64,000 bases of DNA from Ianthella basta (GCA_964019415.1 OZ025879.1:6237368-6301367); one strand, 5' to 3'; positions 12,670 to 24,896 are shown, counted from the first letter of the stretch. Notes: generated by a model from the letters alone, not told the origin. Numbers and translations are program-made.

Positions 12670-12761
12670 TAGTCTGACGTAGCCCAGACCCACTTCCAGC
12701 CATTTTATATTGTGCAAAGGGCAGGAAGTGGCTGGAAGTGGGTCTGGGCTATGTCAGACTA
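12670..12761. mobile_element. 92-bp palindromic MITE with 10-bp TSD (copy in E)
   Basis: Terminal inverted repeats of about 33 bp begin TAGTCTGACGTAGCCC. A direct repeat GGCCTCCATG flanks both sides (12660-12669 and 12762-12771). It lies in the intron inside Ig2. The same insertion is present in E' at 36607-36698, so it is older than the block duplication. Confidence 0.85.
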
Positions 12762-14187
12762 GGCCTCCATGAGTAAAGACTGATATAGGCCAAAATGCTA
12801 CCTCGCCCCAAGAACTATACATACCCAATGATTAGGGTACATAATTATGCAAGACGTATACACACTTACAATGAAAGTACCCAGTAAAAGAAACCTGTAC
12901 AGTACACACCAGTAACATCACATTACTGGTCAGCAGTTGCTGTACTCTTCCTTACCTCGGGTTGGTCCTCATAAAACGAGAGGCAGGGGTCACTGGATGC
13001 ATTATAGGAATCCCCACTGCTGTCATCATAGTACCACCAGTAGTGAGGATCAGGGTAGCCTATAGCAGAGCAGTTGATGCAGACCACGCCAGCACTGGTC
13101 TCTCCCAGTGGAACATTGAGTATCGGAGGGAAGAGATCAAATGGGTGGGACCGCCATCTTCTTCTGTCCATACCAGGAAGGTGGGAGGCACTGGGGTTGA
13201 CAAAACATTGAGAGAGGATCACAACATCAGTCAGCAGGTGATTGTCCTACATTTACCTTATCATACACACCTGTCCAAAAGAGTATATAGCAACTAACTT
13301 ACCAACTACGTACATGGAGACCTACAGCACTTTTATTCCTATGTTTGGTTGTAATGTGAACCACTGGTACAACACATTAGTAACACCGTTGCCTATGTGA
13401 CATCATAAGTAGCTAGATAATGGTCAAACGATTCGCCTAATAGCGGGTGAACCGTGAGGTCATACCAAAGTGTTTACTTAGCCACTTCTAAGAATTACCA
13501 CAATGGGCCATTACCTGCTATTTTGGGAAAGTCACCACAATATATGGGCATGTATGTTAGAACCGCTACTACCTTCCATATAATTACAGGCTTCCATTGA
13601 ATATAATGTACTACTCACCTGGGAGTTCAACTTGAACGGTGAAGTACATGCTCTTGTCTTCCCCGCCACATTGGCACATGTAGCAACCTGAGGTTTTCTT
13701 ATTTGTGACATTCACAGCAGCAAGCATTAGCGTCTTTGTCTGCTGGGAAAGCACAGTGAATACCGTCCTAGCCGAGTGGCTGAAGGACCATTGCACTGTG
13801 TCCTGGTCATCACACAGAGAGCATGTCAGGGCTAGAGCATAGTTCTCCACTGCTTGACACAAGTTTGCATTAGGTCTTGGGCAATGGCCTTGGCCTATAA
13901 CACAAGAAGAGGGAAGAGAGTCATTTCACAACAGATGCAAGACACTGAAGGGACTCCTTGGTCACAATGGAAGAGGCCATGTATAATTTTCGGACCAGAT
14001 AGGACGACCGAACCGGACCAATACATTAAATAGGGGCCTGTGCGGTCCATCAAAAAGCTGCCACTCACACTTTTGCCCTTTGTATTGACTTGTCCTGCTC
14101 TCCATTGGTTTTCTTTGCGCTTGGTAAGACTGTCCAGTAAATTAGAGCGCTGCTTGGCTTGCGACAGGATGTTTATACATAAAATAG

Positions 14188-14422
14188 TGTGACGATTTAA
14201 AGAGACTCTGTGTCTGCACTAGCTGTCTCATCTAGGCCCTGACATGACTTGATTTTGTTGACTCCTGCATGTTCCCTCACACCTGATCCTTTGTAAATCC
14301 ATCACAACAAGTAATCCCATGTGTATATAAGGAGCTCATTTCATTGTGTAACCAGTCCCCTTGTGTTGGTTAATCCCTATTCAATTGAATTGGTACGTGT
14401 GCGAAAGCTGCTGTTCGTAACA
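14188..14422 (+). repeat. Gypsy-1 5' LTR
   Basis: 235 bp, TG...CA ends, near-identical to 19397-19631. It contains a TATATAAGG box at about 14324-14332. Confidence 0.95.
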
Positions 14423-14457
14423 CTGGTGTCAGAAGTGGGATCACTTCCGAGCTTGCC

Positions 14458-15520
14458 ATGGCTACAGGAACACGTAGTTCCAGTCGAGTGGAGGAGCAAA
14501 TGGCTGCATTGATCCAAAGAATGGATGAGCAGAATCAACAGCTGAAGAGCCTGACGGAGCACCTGTCCTCTCGTGTAGATGGTGCTGAGAAAGGCCAGCA
14601 GCAGATGATGTCAGCACTGAGAGAAGTGGAAGCTTCCTTGTTGGAAAAGCAGGAGCAGCTACGCGAGAGCATTCTTCAGGAAGTGGCAACTGGAGACAGA
14701 ATGTGGGAGGGGGGCTCACAAGTGGACCAACAGCAGCCACAAGGAGCCAGCAGCTGCCCAACCGTTGTACACAAGCCTGTTCCATTTGATGGGAAAGTGT
14801 CTTGGGATTCTTACAAGACACAGTTCGAGATGCTTGCCAAGATGAATCACTGGAAAGAGCCAGAGAAGGCTGCCCACCTGGCGATCAGCCTTAGGGGACC
14901 AGCAATGGGGGTTTTGCACAACTTGCCCTCAGAAGAACGCCACAACTACAATGCTCTATCGACGGCATTGGATATACGGTTTGGAACAGCTCATCAGGTG
15001 GAGCTGAGTCGCATGCATCTGAAGAACAGAACACGACGTCGTGATGAGAGTTTGCCTGAGTTAGCTGAAGACGTGGAAAGCTGCTGACATGATTGAGGTC
15101 TTGGCAAAAGACCAGTTCATTGATGCCCTGCAAGACGAAGAAATGAGGCTGCGAGTGCGCCAGAGTCGCCCATCTACCCTGCGGCAAGCCTTGGAAACAT
15201 CGCTGGAACTAGAGTCTTTTGAGTTAGCCAGCAGACACAGACCAAGGATGGCAAGAGAGGCTGTTCTGGGGGATAGTGAATTGGAGGAGAATCACTTGGA
15301 ACAGAAGGCAATGGACCAGTTGGTGGAGTTGGTGAGACGAGCCATGAGAGACCCACAGCAGGAACAGAAGGCTGAGGAACGTGTCAGACAGCGCCGCCAG
15401 AGGACTGTTTGGTGTTGGAGATGTGGCAAGAAGGGCCACATGCAACGGGACTGCCGTCAGCAGCCCCAAGCAGGCCAGGCTGTTCCTCCAGGTGGATCCC
15501 AGTTGGGAAACGAGCAGTAG
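14458..15520 (+). pseudogene. Gypsy-1 gag, frameshifted
   Basis: Two overlapping-frame segments make the gag region: 14458-15087 (coiled-coil-like N-terminus, then the retrotransposon gag capsid block with VSWDSYKTQFEML) and 15089-15520 (capsid end and one CCHC zinc knuckle, CWRCGKKGHMQRDC). A frame change at about 15085 separates them. The first frame closes at a stop in what should be the continuing capsid helix region. A TAG at 15518-15520 ends the knuckle frame and the protease follows in the same frame. Confidence 0.85.
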
Positions 15521-15526
15521 TCAAGC

Positions 15527-15955
15527 TTGCGGGGCAGAGCTTGGCTGGGTCTGACACAGCCCCAAAAGTTGTTTTTAAAACTGTGTTCAATTTACAATGC
15601 TTGTGATAGTCTCATTGTTGCAGGTTCCATCAATGGCCAAGTTTGTGACATCACCGTTGACACGGGGAGCAATATTTCTATTTTGAGGCCAGATATTTTG
15701 GTGGACAGAGAAGATTTCAACATCCAACCAGTGCATAGCAGTCTGCAGACAGTTACTGGGGAGAAGGCACCCATCCATGGCAAAGGAGAGCTGGAGCTCA
15801 GGATTGGGGACTTGACCGTCCTCCATCCCATGTGGATAGCAGATATCAAAGATGAATGCATCTTGGGCTTGGATTTCCTTCAGCGTCACCACTGCTTAGT
15901 GAACTTGAAGGAGAGTTCTTTGCGCGTGGGAGCCCAGGAGTTTCCACTAAGCTAG
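15527..15955 (+). pseudogene. Gypsy-1 aspartic protease
   Basis: The retropepsin active-site motif VDTGSNIS is visible, followed by the flap region and the ILGLDFL motif (equivalent to the conserved ILG strand). It is in the same frame as the gag zinc knuckle, separated by a single TAG. That could be a programmed readthrough or a mutation. The frame closes at 15955, before the reverse transcriptase. Confidence 0.8.
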
Positions 15956-16001
15956 CCTGAAGTCAGAGCGCACTTGTTGCCGAGCCGTTTTAACTGACAG
16001 A

Positions 16002-18159
16002 GTGTCCATTCCCCCCTTTTCCGAGGCAATTATCCCTGTGAGGATTGACCTAGCCCAGGGCAGCATGGAGTGGGGATTGTTGGAGACATCAGATGAAGCT
16101 GATCACCAAGTAGATGGTGTGTTGGTTGGAAGAACATTGGTAGATGTGCACAAGGAGGCTATCCACCTAAGAGTAGTAAACCTGTCCCACGAGCCAAAGA
16201 CAATTCGCCGGGGCACTACTGTGGCCAAGTGCAAACCAATCAACTGTGTATCCATTCCTGAAGCAGCTCCATCATCAACAGATGAGGCACCAGGCACTGT
16301 GCGGAGAGCCTCATTCCATGAGATCCCACATCACTTGGAGCCATTGCTGCTCCAAAGCACAGAGGGTCTATCTGTGGAAAAGAAGGAAACAGTCTGCCAA
16401 CTCCTGTGTGAATTTTCTAATCTGTTTTCTACAGGTCCTAGGGATCTCGGGTGTACCGGCCTTGCCAAGCATCAGATCCAAACAGGAGATGCCAAGCCAA
16501 TTCGCCAGCCTCCCCCGACGACTGCCACTATCCAGGAGGGAAGAAGCTGAAGAGGCTGTGGTAGAGATGGAACAGCAAGGAGTGATTGAGCGATCGACTA
16601 GCGCCTGGTCCTCACCTGTTGTCCTTGTTACCAAAAAGGATGGTACTACATGGTTTTGTGTGGACTATCGAAAGCTAAATGATGTCACCCAGAAGGACTC
16701 ATATCCCTTGCCTCGCATTGATGACACAATCGATGCCCTGTCTGGGGCACAGTGGTTCTCCACACTAGATCTGAAGAGTGGCTACTGGCAGGTCCCACTG
16801 GAGGAAGATGCCAAGAAGAAAACAGCTTTCTCAACAGGTACAGGTTTGTGGCAGTTCACTGTAATGCCGTTTGGTCTATGTAATGCCCCTGCAACTTTTG
16901 AACGTTTAATGGAGCAAGTGTTGTCCGGCCTCCCAACCAGCATAGCCCTTCTTTATCTAGATGACATCCTGGTCCCTGGAAGAACTTTCAACCAGCAAAT
17001 TGAAAACTTGCGGACAATGTTTCAGAGGTTGAAATCCGCAAGACTGAAGTTGAACCCAAAGAAATGCATTCTGTTCCGAAAGGAGGTAAAGTACCTAGGT
17101 CATGTTGTGAGTGCCCATGGAGTTGTACCTGATCCAGGAAAGATTGAAGCTATTGTAACGTGGCCCAGACCTGCTTGTGTTAGAGATGTCAGGAGCTTCT
17201 TGGGCTTAGCATCTTATTATCGACGTTTTATAGCAGGGTACTCTGAGGTGGCAGCTCCCCTTCACTTGTACACCCAGAAGGGTGTCCCTTTTGTTTGGTC
17301 CGAAGCAGCCGAAGCAGCATTCACCAGACTAAAAGAAATTCTCAGCAATGCACCTGTCCTGGCCTACCTAGATTCGGCTGCCACCTTCATCCTTGACACA
17401 GATGCCAGCAATGAGGGGATTGGTGCTGTGCTGTCACAGGGGATTGATGGAGAAGAAAGGCCAGTAGCTTTCTTCAGCCGAACGCTTACTCGGTCACAGC
17501 GGAACTACTGTGTAACGCGCAGAGAATTGCTGGCAGTAGTAAAGTCTATCAAACAGTTCCACACTTATCTGTATGGACAGCAATTTGTTGTACGCACGGA
17601 TCACTCGGCACTGCAATGGCTCCTCAATTTCAGACACCCTGAGGGCCAAGTGGCAAAGTGGCTGGAAGTCCTGCAGAGTTACAGCTTTACTATCCAACAT
17701 CGGCCTGGTCCGAAGCACAGCAATGCAGATGCTCTATCCCGGCGGCCATGTCTCACCACTGACTGCAAGTACTGCAGTCAATTGGAACTGAAGGACACAC
17801 AGGGAGCTGAGCCCTCATCACAACCTACAGTACAAGCAGTTAACTTGAGTGCCGGCATTATTGCAGATATGGGTATTGCAACATCACCAGAAGCACTGCG
17901 ACAAGCCCAGTTAGCTGACGAAAACCTAAAACCTGTACTGGAATGGTTGGAACTGGACACCACCAGGCCACCATGGGAAGTGGTTGTCCCCTTTAGTGGG
18001 CATACTAAGGCCTACTGGGCTCAATGGGACAGCCTGAAGCTGGAAAATGGAGTGCTGTACCGCAAATGGGAAACTACAGCTGGGGACACCACTCTTTTGC
18101 AGCTTGTCATCCCCAAGGAACTTCAAGAGCATGTTCTCAAACAGTTACATGGCACCTGA
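16002..18159 (+). pseudogene. Gypsy-1 reverse transcriptase and RNase H
   Basis: The RT N-terminal part is open in one frame from 16002 and moves to the next frame near 16510. From there it is continuous to 18156. Visible motifs: the FCVDYRKLN finger block, LDLKSGYWQ, FGLCNAPATFERLM and the catalytic YLDDILV. RNase H follows with LDTDASNEGIGAVLSQ, RRELLAVVKSIKQFH and VRTDHSAL, the order usual for Ty3/gypsy pol. A TGA at 18157-18159 ends it where the integrase should continue; the preceding and following codons suggest a CGA-to-TGA transition at a CpG. Confidence 0.9.
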
Positions 18160-19401
18160 ACGGCCGGGCACTTTGGGGTTTCCAAAACCGTTGGTCGTGT
18201 GCGAGAATGCTTCTACTGGGTTGACTGCCGACGAGATGTCCAGGACTGGTGTCGCAACTGCGATTTATGTGCAGAAAGAAGGGGCCCCCCAAAGAAACCA
18301 AGGGCATCTTTGCAGCAGTATGTGGTAGGCTCACCCATGGAGCGCATTGCCCTTGATGTCCTGGGACCACTAACTCTCACTGAGCAAGGGAACAAGTACA
18401 TCCTTGTCGTAGCAGATTATTTCTCCAAGTGGACTGAGGCATTTCCCATGCCAGATCAAGAGTCCAGCACTGTGGCAGACTTTCTGGTTAAAGAAGTCAT
18501 CTCTCCATTTGGTGTGCCTCTCCTCATTCATTCCGACCAAGGAAGGAATTTTGAGTCGGCCTTGTTTTCTGAAATTTGTCACATGCTGGGAATGAAGAAG
18601 ACCAGAACAACGCCGTACCACCCTCAGTCTGATGGTATGGTCGAAAGGTTTAACAGGACCCTTCCGGATCAGCTGGCCAAATTTGCTGACTACCACCAGA
18701 CAGACTGGGATCAGCACATTCCTTTCCTCATGATGGCATACCGGTCAGCAGTTCATGAAGCGACTAATTGTTCCCCAGCTAAAGTCCTTTTTGGAAGAGA
18801 TCTGCGATTGCCAATTGACTTGCTGCTGGGACGTCCTGAAGAAGAATGCCCAGAATCAGTAAGGCAATACACTAGAGACTTATGTCAGAGGCTGGAGAGA
18901 ATTCACTGTTTCACCCGTGAACATCTCAAGCTGTCATCTGATAGGATGAAACAGCGATACGATTTGTTGCAGGAGGGACAACCCCTGGGAGTTGGTGATG
19001 CAGTGTGGCTGCATGATCCCCAGCGAAGGAAAGGGTTGAGTCCCAAGCTACAAAGACCCTGGAAGGGCCCATATCTTGTCATTAAAAAGATCAATGACTT
19101 GATCTACAGGATACGCCTGGGGCCCCGAATCAAGCCAAAGGTTGTGCATCGGAACCGACTGTGGAAGTACACTGGATCCAATCCCCCCACGTGGCAGAAC
19201 ATCAATGGGGATTCGGAAATGGCACAGTCTGCAGAACCATCGAGGTCTGTGAGCAAAGAAACACTGCCCAGTGCAAGGGAACAGGACCTGGAAGATACTG
19301 CTAATCAGCAGCAGTCAAAGAGGAGAAGAACGTCTAAGAAGGCCACCTACCCGCTATGTGGCTTGAAGGGGGATGCTGTGTCTCGGGAGGGGAGAGTGTG
19401 A
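18160..19401 (+). pseudogene. Gypsy-1 integrase
   Basis: Same frame as RNase H after the TGA. The zinc-binding end (CRNCDLC) precedes the DDE core: D in ALDVLGPL, D in IHSDQGRNF, E in SDGMVERFN. A GPY/F-type module (KGPYLVIKK) follows, then a basic C-terminus. The frame closes at 19399-19401, just inside the 3' LTR. Confidence 0.9.
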
Positions 19402-19631
19402 CGATTTAAAGAGACTCTGTGTCTGCACTAGCTGTCTCATCTAGGCCCTGTCATGGCTTGATTTTGTTGACTCCTGCATGTTCCCTCACACCTGATCCTT
19501 TGTAAATCCATCACAACAAGTAATCCCATATGTATATAAGGAGCTCATTTCATTGTGTAACCAGTCCCCCTGTGTTGGTTAATCCCTATTCAATTGAATT
19601 GGTACGTGTGCGAAAGCTGCTGTTCGTAACA
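19397..19631 (+). repeat. Gypsy-1 3' LTR
   Basis: 235 bp, differing from the 5' LTR at about four positions. Confidence 0.95.
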
Positions 19632-21179
19632 ATAGTAATTGTCAGTTAGCCGAATGGTGCTCTACTTACTGGTCCCATCTGGAGAGTCGTACCAAGCACA
19701 GAGAAAGCCAACCTAGTGCAGACAAGTCGATACAAAGGGCGAAAGTGCGAGTAGCAGCTTTCTGATGGACCGCAGAGGCCCCTATCTAATGTATTGGTCC
19801 GGTCCAGTCGGTCCGTTTTGGTCCGAAAATTATACCCGACCAAGGAAGATACACTATATGTTTTCAACAAAGCAGTGTGACCTCTCAGTCCAGGGGATGG
19901 GGGGGACAAATTCCTCAGGTAAGGAGGGAAAATTAGGGTAATGCCCTTGTGGAAACAACAGTTGGTGCCTAAATTCCCCCTTCATGAATATCTACAGGTG
20001 ACACATGATTGAGGGTGGAGACATGCTTTAGAGCACGTGTACCCTGTGCACCATATTATTCTAACACAGCACATACACCTACTGGTACATTAAAGTACAG
20101 TCGTGATCAGTTGGCACTTTAGCTGGTCGTGGGGGCAAGGATGCTTTCTGGTGAACAGTTGGTAGTCAGATAGGAAACGGCTTGGAGGCCTTTATCATCG
20201 CACTGAAACTGAATACGCCATGAGGAGCCAACATAATGAATTGTTTAAATATGCTCCTAAACATTTAACTGTTTATAATATCCTCTATACATGTAAAGTG
20301 TAGACGTTAACAACTACCAGGAGTTATCAGAAGCGGCTACTTATTACAGACGGTCCTTATTACATAGACACGCAAACAGACATATGTAAGTAGTACCAAT
20401 CTCTCGGCGAAACCACTATTGTCTTACCTTTTACTTCCGTCTCCGCGCACTGAACGATCGGATCTTCACTTTCTAAGCCTGACCCCTCAGCAAGTAGTAC
20501 AGCTGCGACACCACAGAGAAAGATAAGAAATAGGTGGCTCATCCTGCGCCTCCGACATGCATATGACATCTTTGGCGCCAATGGGGCGTTCGGGAATTTT
20601 CAGTTTGTGGCCCACAGCCTCGCAGCCGACTAGCCTCGCGTAGCCAGTCCCTATTTCATAGGGCCTGGTAACGTGCCGTATAAAATGCTGTTGCAAGTGG
20701 AATGTGTGGCATGCACTCTTGTTATGAATAACAGTTAATATTGTTATGAATAACAGTCAGGAACTGGTACACGCGAAGCTACCCCGCTTCGATCGTCGAG
20801 ACGGCACTGTACGGCGCGCCTACAGTACAATGTTCATTTGTTCCCTGTGCCAGACGTGAAGAAGATGTCAGTAAGCGTGTGCAGCTTTTGGGTAGCGCCG
20901 AGTATGGGTATTTAACAATTCTGGGTGAATTTGGAGGCGCAGAATTTCCTGGAGTAGAGTTGCGAGCGTTGATCTCAGCCAAAGCGTTGCTGTGCTACGA
21001 TTGTCAGTGCGCCTTGAAGATTTTCCAGACCGTGTGCAGAATTGGGAGTATAGAGCTTATGCAGTGGGCGGAGTCGAGACGCCCATCCGCCATATTGGAG
21101 GACAACCGCGTGGAACGGTATACATCGAAGGTCTTTTGTTCTAGGTTTTGTCGCTGTCTGGATAACGTTTTCGCCCACA

Positions 21180-22622
21180 ATGGTTAACTTCTGTGCTGTT
21201 TTTGGCTGCTCCAATCGTTCTAGCAGAGAAAGATCGAAGAGCTTTTACCGCCTGCCCTCAATTGTGGAACATCAAGGCCCCGAAACCCACATGCTCAGCG
21301 AGAAACGCCGAACACTGTGGCTGTCGCGTCTTCGTCGGGCTGATCTGAAGGAGAGCCAGTATTCAAATGTTCGTATATGCTCGGACCACTTCGTGAAAGG
21401 CAAGCCATCTTCCTTGTATGAGCAGGATGATCCAGATTGGGCTCCCTCTCTCAGATTAGGCCATTCAAGTGTAAAGGATGGTACTTCTGCAGAGGATAGG
21501 CATTCACGATCGCTAGAGAGAAACCGGAAGAAGAAAGTCCTTGAGAAGCAAGAGGCAGAGTGCATGAAGTGGAAAGAAGGTGAGCAACCAGGCATTGCTT
21601 CACAGTCTGCTGCTCTTACTGCTGTGGAAACATGTGTTCAAACGGATTTGAATGCCAGTGACATTGAGCGCTTATGTCATCAAGGACAGGACATGCAGAG
21701 TATAAGGGAAAGGTTGCAATACCTTGTATTTGACATGGACTCTGCAGTTTCAGATGAATCCAGGCTGTCATTTTACACTGGATTGCCAGGCACAGTATTA
21801 GATGCACTTGCTCAGCTTGTGTGTCCTCATCTGATGCAGAAGAGTACCCTGGTTCCATTTCAGCAACTGATTCTGACCCTCATGAAGCTCAGGCTGGGAC
21901 TATCACAGGCTGACCTGGGATACAGGTTTCAGATAAGCCAGTCTACGGTCTCCCGCATATTTTGTCACTGTGTTAATGTCATGTATGTAAGGTTGAGATT
22001 TCTTATCAAATGGCCAGAAAGGAGTGCTATTCGAAAAACAATGCCCATGGCATTTCGAAAGCATTGTCCAAAGTGCACAGTCATCATTGACTGCTTTGAA
22101 GTGTTTATTGAGCGACCATCGAATTTGTTGGCAAGGGCTCAGACCTACTCATCCTATAAGCATCACAATACGGCAAAATATCTGATTGGTGTTACACCAC
22201 AGGGTACTGTGTGTTTCATTTCAAGTGGATGGGGTGGCAGAGCAAGTGACAAACATGTAACCGAGAGTAGTAGACTTCTGTCATTTCTATTACCAGGCGA
22301 CACAATTCTGGCTGACAGAGGGTTTGACATTGCTGATTCTGTTGGATTGTGCATGGCTACCATCAAAATGCCTGCATTCACAAAAGGAAAGGCCCAACTC
22401 CGTGGGATTGAGGTGGAACAGACCAGACGGATTGCAAATGTGAGGATCCATGTGGAACGAGTTATCGGCAATCTCCGCCAGAAGTACTCGTTGCTCCAAG
22501 AAACCCAACCTATTCACTTCCTCATTGCTCCCACAGATGGTGAACCGCCACTACTGGACAAAATCACGACAGTGTGTTGTGCATTAGTGAACATGTCTAA
22601 TTCAGTTGTTCCCTTTGATTAA
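21180..22622 (+). CDS. THAP-domain DDE_Tnp_4 transposase
   Basis: 480 residues in one uninterrupted frame from an ATG at 21180. Residues 1-90 form a THAP zinc finger (C2[10 protein letters not shown], then W in RTLWLSR, then CSDHF). A helix-turn-helix region (about 215-265) has the STVSRIF motif, as in HTH_Tnp_4. The DDE_Tnp_4 catalytic core follows: first D in VIIDCFEVF, second D in [10 protein letters not shown] in [11 protein letters not shown]. This is the domain order of the transposase of ISL2EU-type elements. It would bind the terminal repeats through the THAP finger and cut and rejoin DNA in the nucleus. It converges with the YqaJ gene, with only about 110 bp between the stops. No lesion is visible, so it may be active. 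Confidence 0.92.
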   Translation: MVNFCAVFGCSNRSSRERSKSFYRLPSIVEHQGPETHMLSEKRRTLWLSRLRRADLKESQYSNVRICSDHFVKGKPSSLYEQDDPDWAPSLRLGHSSVKDGTSAEDRHSRSLERNRKKKVLEKQEAECMKWKEGEQPGIASQSAALTAVETCVQTDLNASDIERLCHQGQDMQSIRERLQYLVFDMDSAVSDESRLSFYTGLPGTVLDALAQLVCPHLMQKSTLVPFQQLILTLMKLRLGLSQADLGYRFQISQSTVSRIFCHCVNVMYVRLRFLIKWPERSAIRKTMPMAFRKHCPKCTVIIDCFEVFIERPSNLLARAQTYSSYKHHNTAKYLIGVTPQGTVCFISSGWGGRASDKHVTESSRLLSFLLPGDTILADRGFDIADSVGLCMATIKMPAFTKGKAQLRGIEVEQTRRIANVRIHVERVIGNLRQKYSLLQETQPIHFLIAPTDGEPPLLDKITTVCCALVNMSNSVVPFD

Positions 22623-22732
22623 CATTTTTGTGACTTCCTTGCACGCAACATGACACACATACTCATGTCATTATTCTTTATGTTTACAGCTGCGTAAGTT
22701 TACAGCAGTCAATTAATGTTTCTGGCTAGTTA

Positions 22733-24896
22733 CTACACTTTTCTTTTCTTTTTTGGTACATGCCTCCTACAGTCAGGGCAGTACCATGTGCGAGAGCGGG
22801 GTGGTGCCTTGATTTGTAGACATTCCAGGTGGAACCACTTGCCATGTGGACAATTCGCATTATCGCAAGCGACCATGATGCCATATTCAGGTCCATTACA
22901 GTAGCAAAAGCTGTCACTGTCCTCTGTGATGAACTGTGTTCCCTCCATTGATGGCATAGGCTCTGCAGAAGTAGTGCTAGCATCTAAAGTAGGCTGCTGT
23001 TCACTACTGTGTGATTTCTGCTGTGGAGGGCGAGAATAGAATTTCCCGAATAGTTCAGGAAGGATGGCAAGGGTAAAGAACGATTGACATTTCTCAAAAC
23101 ATTCAGTCTGGAACTCTTCTGATGGCCATATGCGTTCCACATGCAGATCTTCATTCGTCCACAATACAAAATCACAGAAATCCTTGTCAGTACACAGCAG
23201 CTGCCATTGGACCTACAGGAGGGGTTACGGATTGAATACGCAATGGCTGTAAATACTGAATAGACATGCATGCATGCAGTGCACCACAGCTGTATCATTA
23301 CCACCCAAAAATGATTTAGATTTACCTGGTAATAGTACTGATGTGTCCTCTTTAGTTGGTACCCACTTGCAGCTGTCACCTCAAGGCAGAATTTCTTATC
23401 TGCTGTAGAGTCTTCCAACAAGTCATCCTTATGACAATATGGGCACTGTAGAATGATACATTGTTGTGTATAAGTTAATTTATACCTGCATAAACCCTAA
23501 GCACAACCGATAAATTTAAGCTTAAACCTGAGTGCATACTTACCTTTACTTCCAAGACACCTTCTCCACAACAGGTGCAGTTGGTGACTCCATCAGGAGA
23601 TGCCCCACAGAATGGATGCTCAGTGAGCAAGAAAAGGCCACATTCAGTTACGAAAAAGTCATCGTGGCTTTTCTGCTGCCTTTCACAGTATGCAGTGCGT
23701 GCTCTGGCTTCATGCTTACATCCCCAGGTGGTGGCAGCACTCTTGAATCTTGACAACTCAGGATAACAAATGGAGGTTATCAAACTGATTGACGGGGAAG
23801 ACGGATCAGTGTGGCAAACAGCTCGAACCTTTGAGGCTGTGATGCGTCCACTGCGTAATTGAAACCAGAGTTTTGATTGTGCCTGTCCACGTGTCTTTTC
23901 TTCCACTGCAGTCACCTGAGACAAGGTGAGATTCTCCAGCTTGTACGTTGAGGCAACTTGTAAAAGTGTGGAGTAGGATTCGATCAAGAGGTCTGGGTTA
24001 TACAGGTTAGCCAAAGGTGCTGGTAAATTTTCCTTCATGCTCACCGGTATGAACATCTCTGCAAATGGCTCCACTAATGAACATATAGCAGGCTTTGTTT
24101 TGCAGGTGCCCAAGGTTGAAATAAACCTACTCTGCTCATCTTCAGATGGAGGTGGTACAGATTGGCTACTCACAGCATCACATTCAGATCTTCTGTGTTG
24201 CTTACTGAACTTGATTTCAGAAATGCGAGCAGGGTGTGCCTTTTTCACCTCAGGTGGCATTACCCAGTAGGCCTTCTTATCGGTCACACTTAATGATTCT
24301 CTTGTGCGAACACCTGCCTCAATTGCCCACAGTAATGATGCTACATGGGAGCAAGTTTCACCCAAGCCAGCCATGCAGTTGCAGTGTGCTGTAATTATTT
24401 TACCTCCAGCTTCTGCAAGTACCCATGGGATAAGGGGCTTCTCATTCAGGCGCTGTGAATGGTTCACCTACGTATGTGCAATGTAGACAGCAATGTAGAC
24501 AGTGTCTGGATCAAAATTCTGCACATATCTTCACAACTGAGCTGGTGTATAGCTCACCTTTGCCACCATTAACACAATGTCTCCAGAGCATCTTCTCACG
24601 AGCACTTCTCTAACCCAGCCAGCGAGGAATCTCTCATAACTGTCCATACTCTTGTAGTTTTCAAGATCTTCTTTCGTGTACGGACTCGGAGTGAACAAAA
24701 GATACAATCCTACATGAATGTAGGTAATGGCTGGCCAGCTGTCCACATCGTCCTGCCACTCTTCCGTGGGAATTGAGTACGGATCGTCGCCGCCGATGAA
24801 CGCCAATTTTTCCAAGTACCTCTTCTTGTCTTCGACACTTTTTATTGACTCTTGATAACTTGGAAGAAGACCACTCGCAGCCATTGTCTTAGGCAT
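22733..24896 (-). CDS. SWIM zinc finger - YqaJ exonuclease - PHD finger protein
   Basis: Four exons with consensus splice sites, all phase 0: 24558-24896, 23544-24467, 23326-23445, 22733-23212 (620 codons plus stop). The start is an ATG at 24896, with a second ATG at 24884. The SWIM finger is CNCMAGLGETCSH at the start of exon 2. The YqaJ-type PD-(D/E)XK nuclease follows with GASPDG and LEVK metal-binding residues, and the helix YYYQVQWQL spans the exon 3/4 junction. A CPYC pair opens exon 3. The C-terminus is a PHD finger (FCYCNGPEYG...CDNANC...FHLEC...WYCPDC) and a basic tail PKKKRKV that resembles a nuclear localisation signal. It is the usual second protein of ISL2EU-type elements. PHD could direct it to modified histone H3, which is an inference. 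Confidence 0.88.

Larger units (their letters stand above)
14188..19631 (+). mobile_element. Gypsy-1: Ty3/gypsy LTR retrotransposon, recently decayed
   Basis: Two 235-bp LTRs (TGTGACG...CGTAACA) flank gag-protease-RT-RNase H-integrase. The 4-bp target duplication ATAG (14184-14187 and 19632-19635) is confirmed by the empty site in E' (38127-38130). A primer-binding-site-like sequence (TGGTGTCAGAAGTGGGA) follows the 5' LTR and a purine tract (GGGAGGGGAGAG) precedes the 3' LTR. LTRs differ at about 4 positions, implying a young insertion, yet the coding region has several breaks: a gag frameshift near 15085, a stop at 15518, frame changes after 15955 and near 16510, and TGA at 18157-18159. It is therefore non-autonomous. 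Confidence 0.95.
13975..19841. mobile_element. MULE-type palindromic MITE in intron 1, split by gypsy-1
   Basis: The ends read GTATAATTTTCGGACC on the left and its complement on the right, with AAGGAAGA-like direct repeats outside (13967-13974, degenerate; 19842-19849). The two arms are diverged inverted repeats, meeting where gypsy-1 is inserted (14188). E' carries the uninterrupted 405-bp version at 37919-38323. Its termini match those of the MULE at 39673-44527. Confidence 0.8.
9664..20569 (-). pseudogene. Copy E: Ig/Death-domain receptor, multiply disrupted (family 2)
   Basis: Exons from the 5' end: signal peptide 20428-20569, Ig1 13619-13894, Ig2a 12956-13190, Ig2b 11971-12082, Cys-rich plus TM 11258-11853, cytoplasmic exon 10748-11034, proline-rich plus beta exon 10134-10547, Death domain 9664-9965 with stop. 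Splice sites are intact and all introns are phase 1 except the phase-0 intron inside Ig2. Lesions against E': a 1-bp deletion in Ig2a near 13139, a 19-bp deletion just after the TM codons near 11358, a CAG-to-TAG change at 11015-11017 and a 1-bp deletion near 10838. Intron 1 holds gypsy-1. The Death exon has the usual pattern of amphipathic helices with a conserved W in LAHCWDHIG and a KWKDLL block. It cannot make a full-length receptor. Confidence 0.85.

Noticed and set aside
14458-19401. Gypsy-1 as an endogenous retrovirus with env
   Set aside because: No open frame with signal peptide and TM lies between the integrase and the 3' LTR; the element is a plain gag-pol retrotransposon.
20360-20581. 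Start of the signal-peptide exon of E at 20581
   Set aside because: The codon there is TTG on the minus strand, not ATG; the first ATG is at 20569. The same applies in E' (39610 versus 39598).
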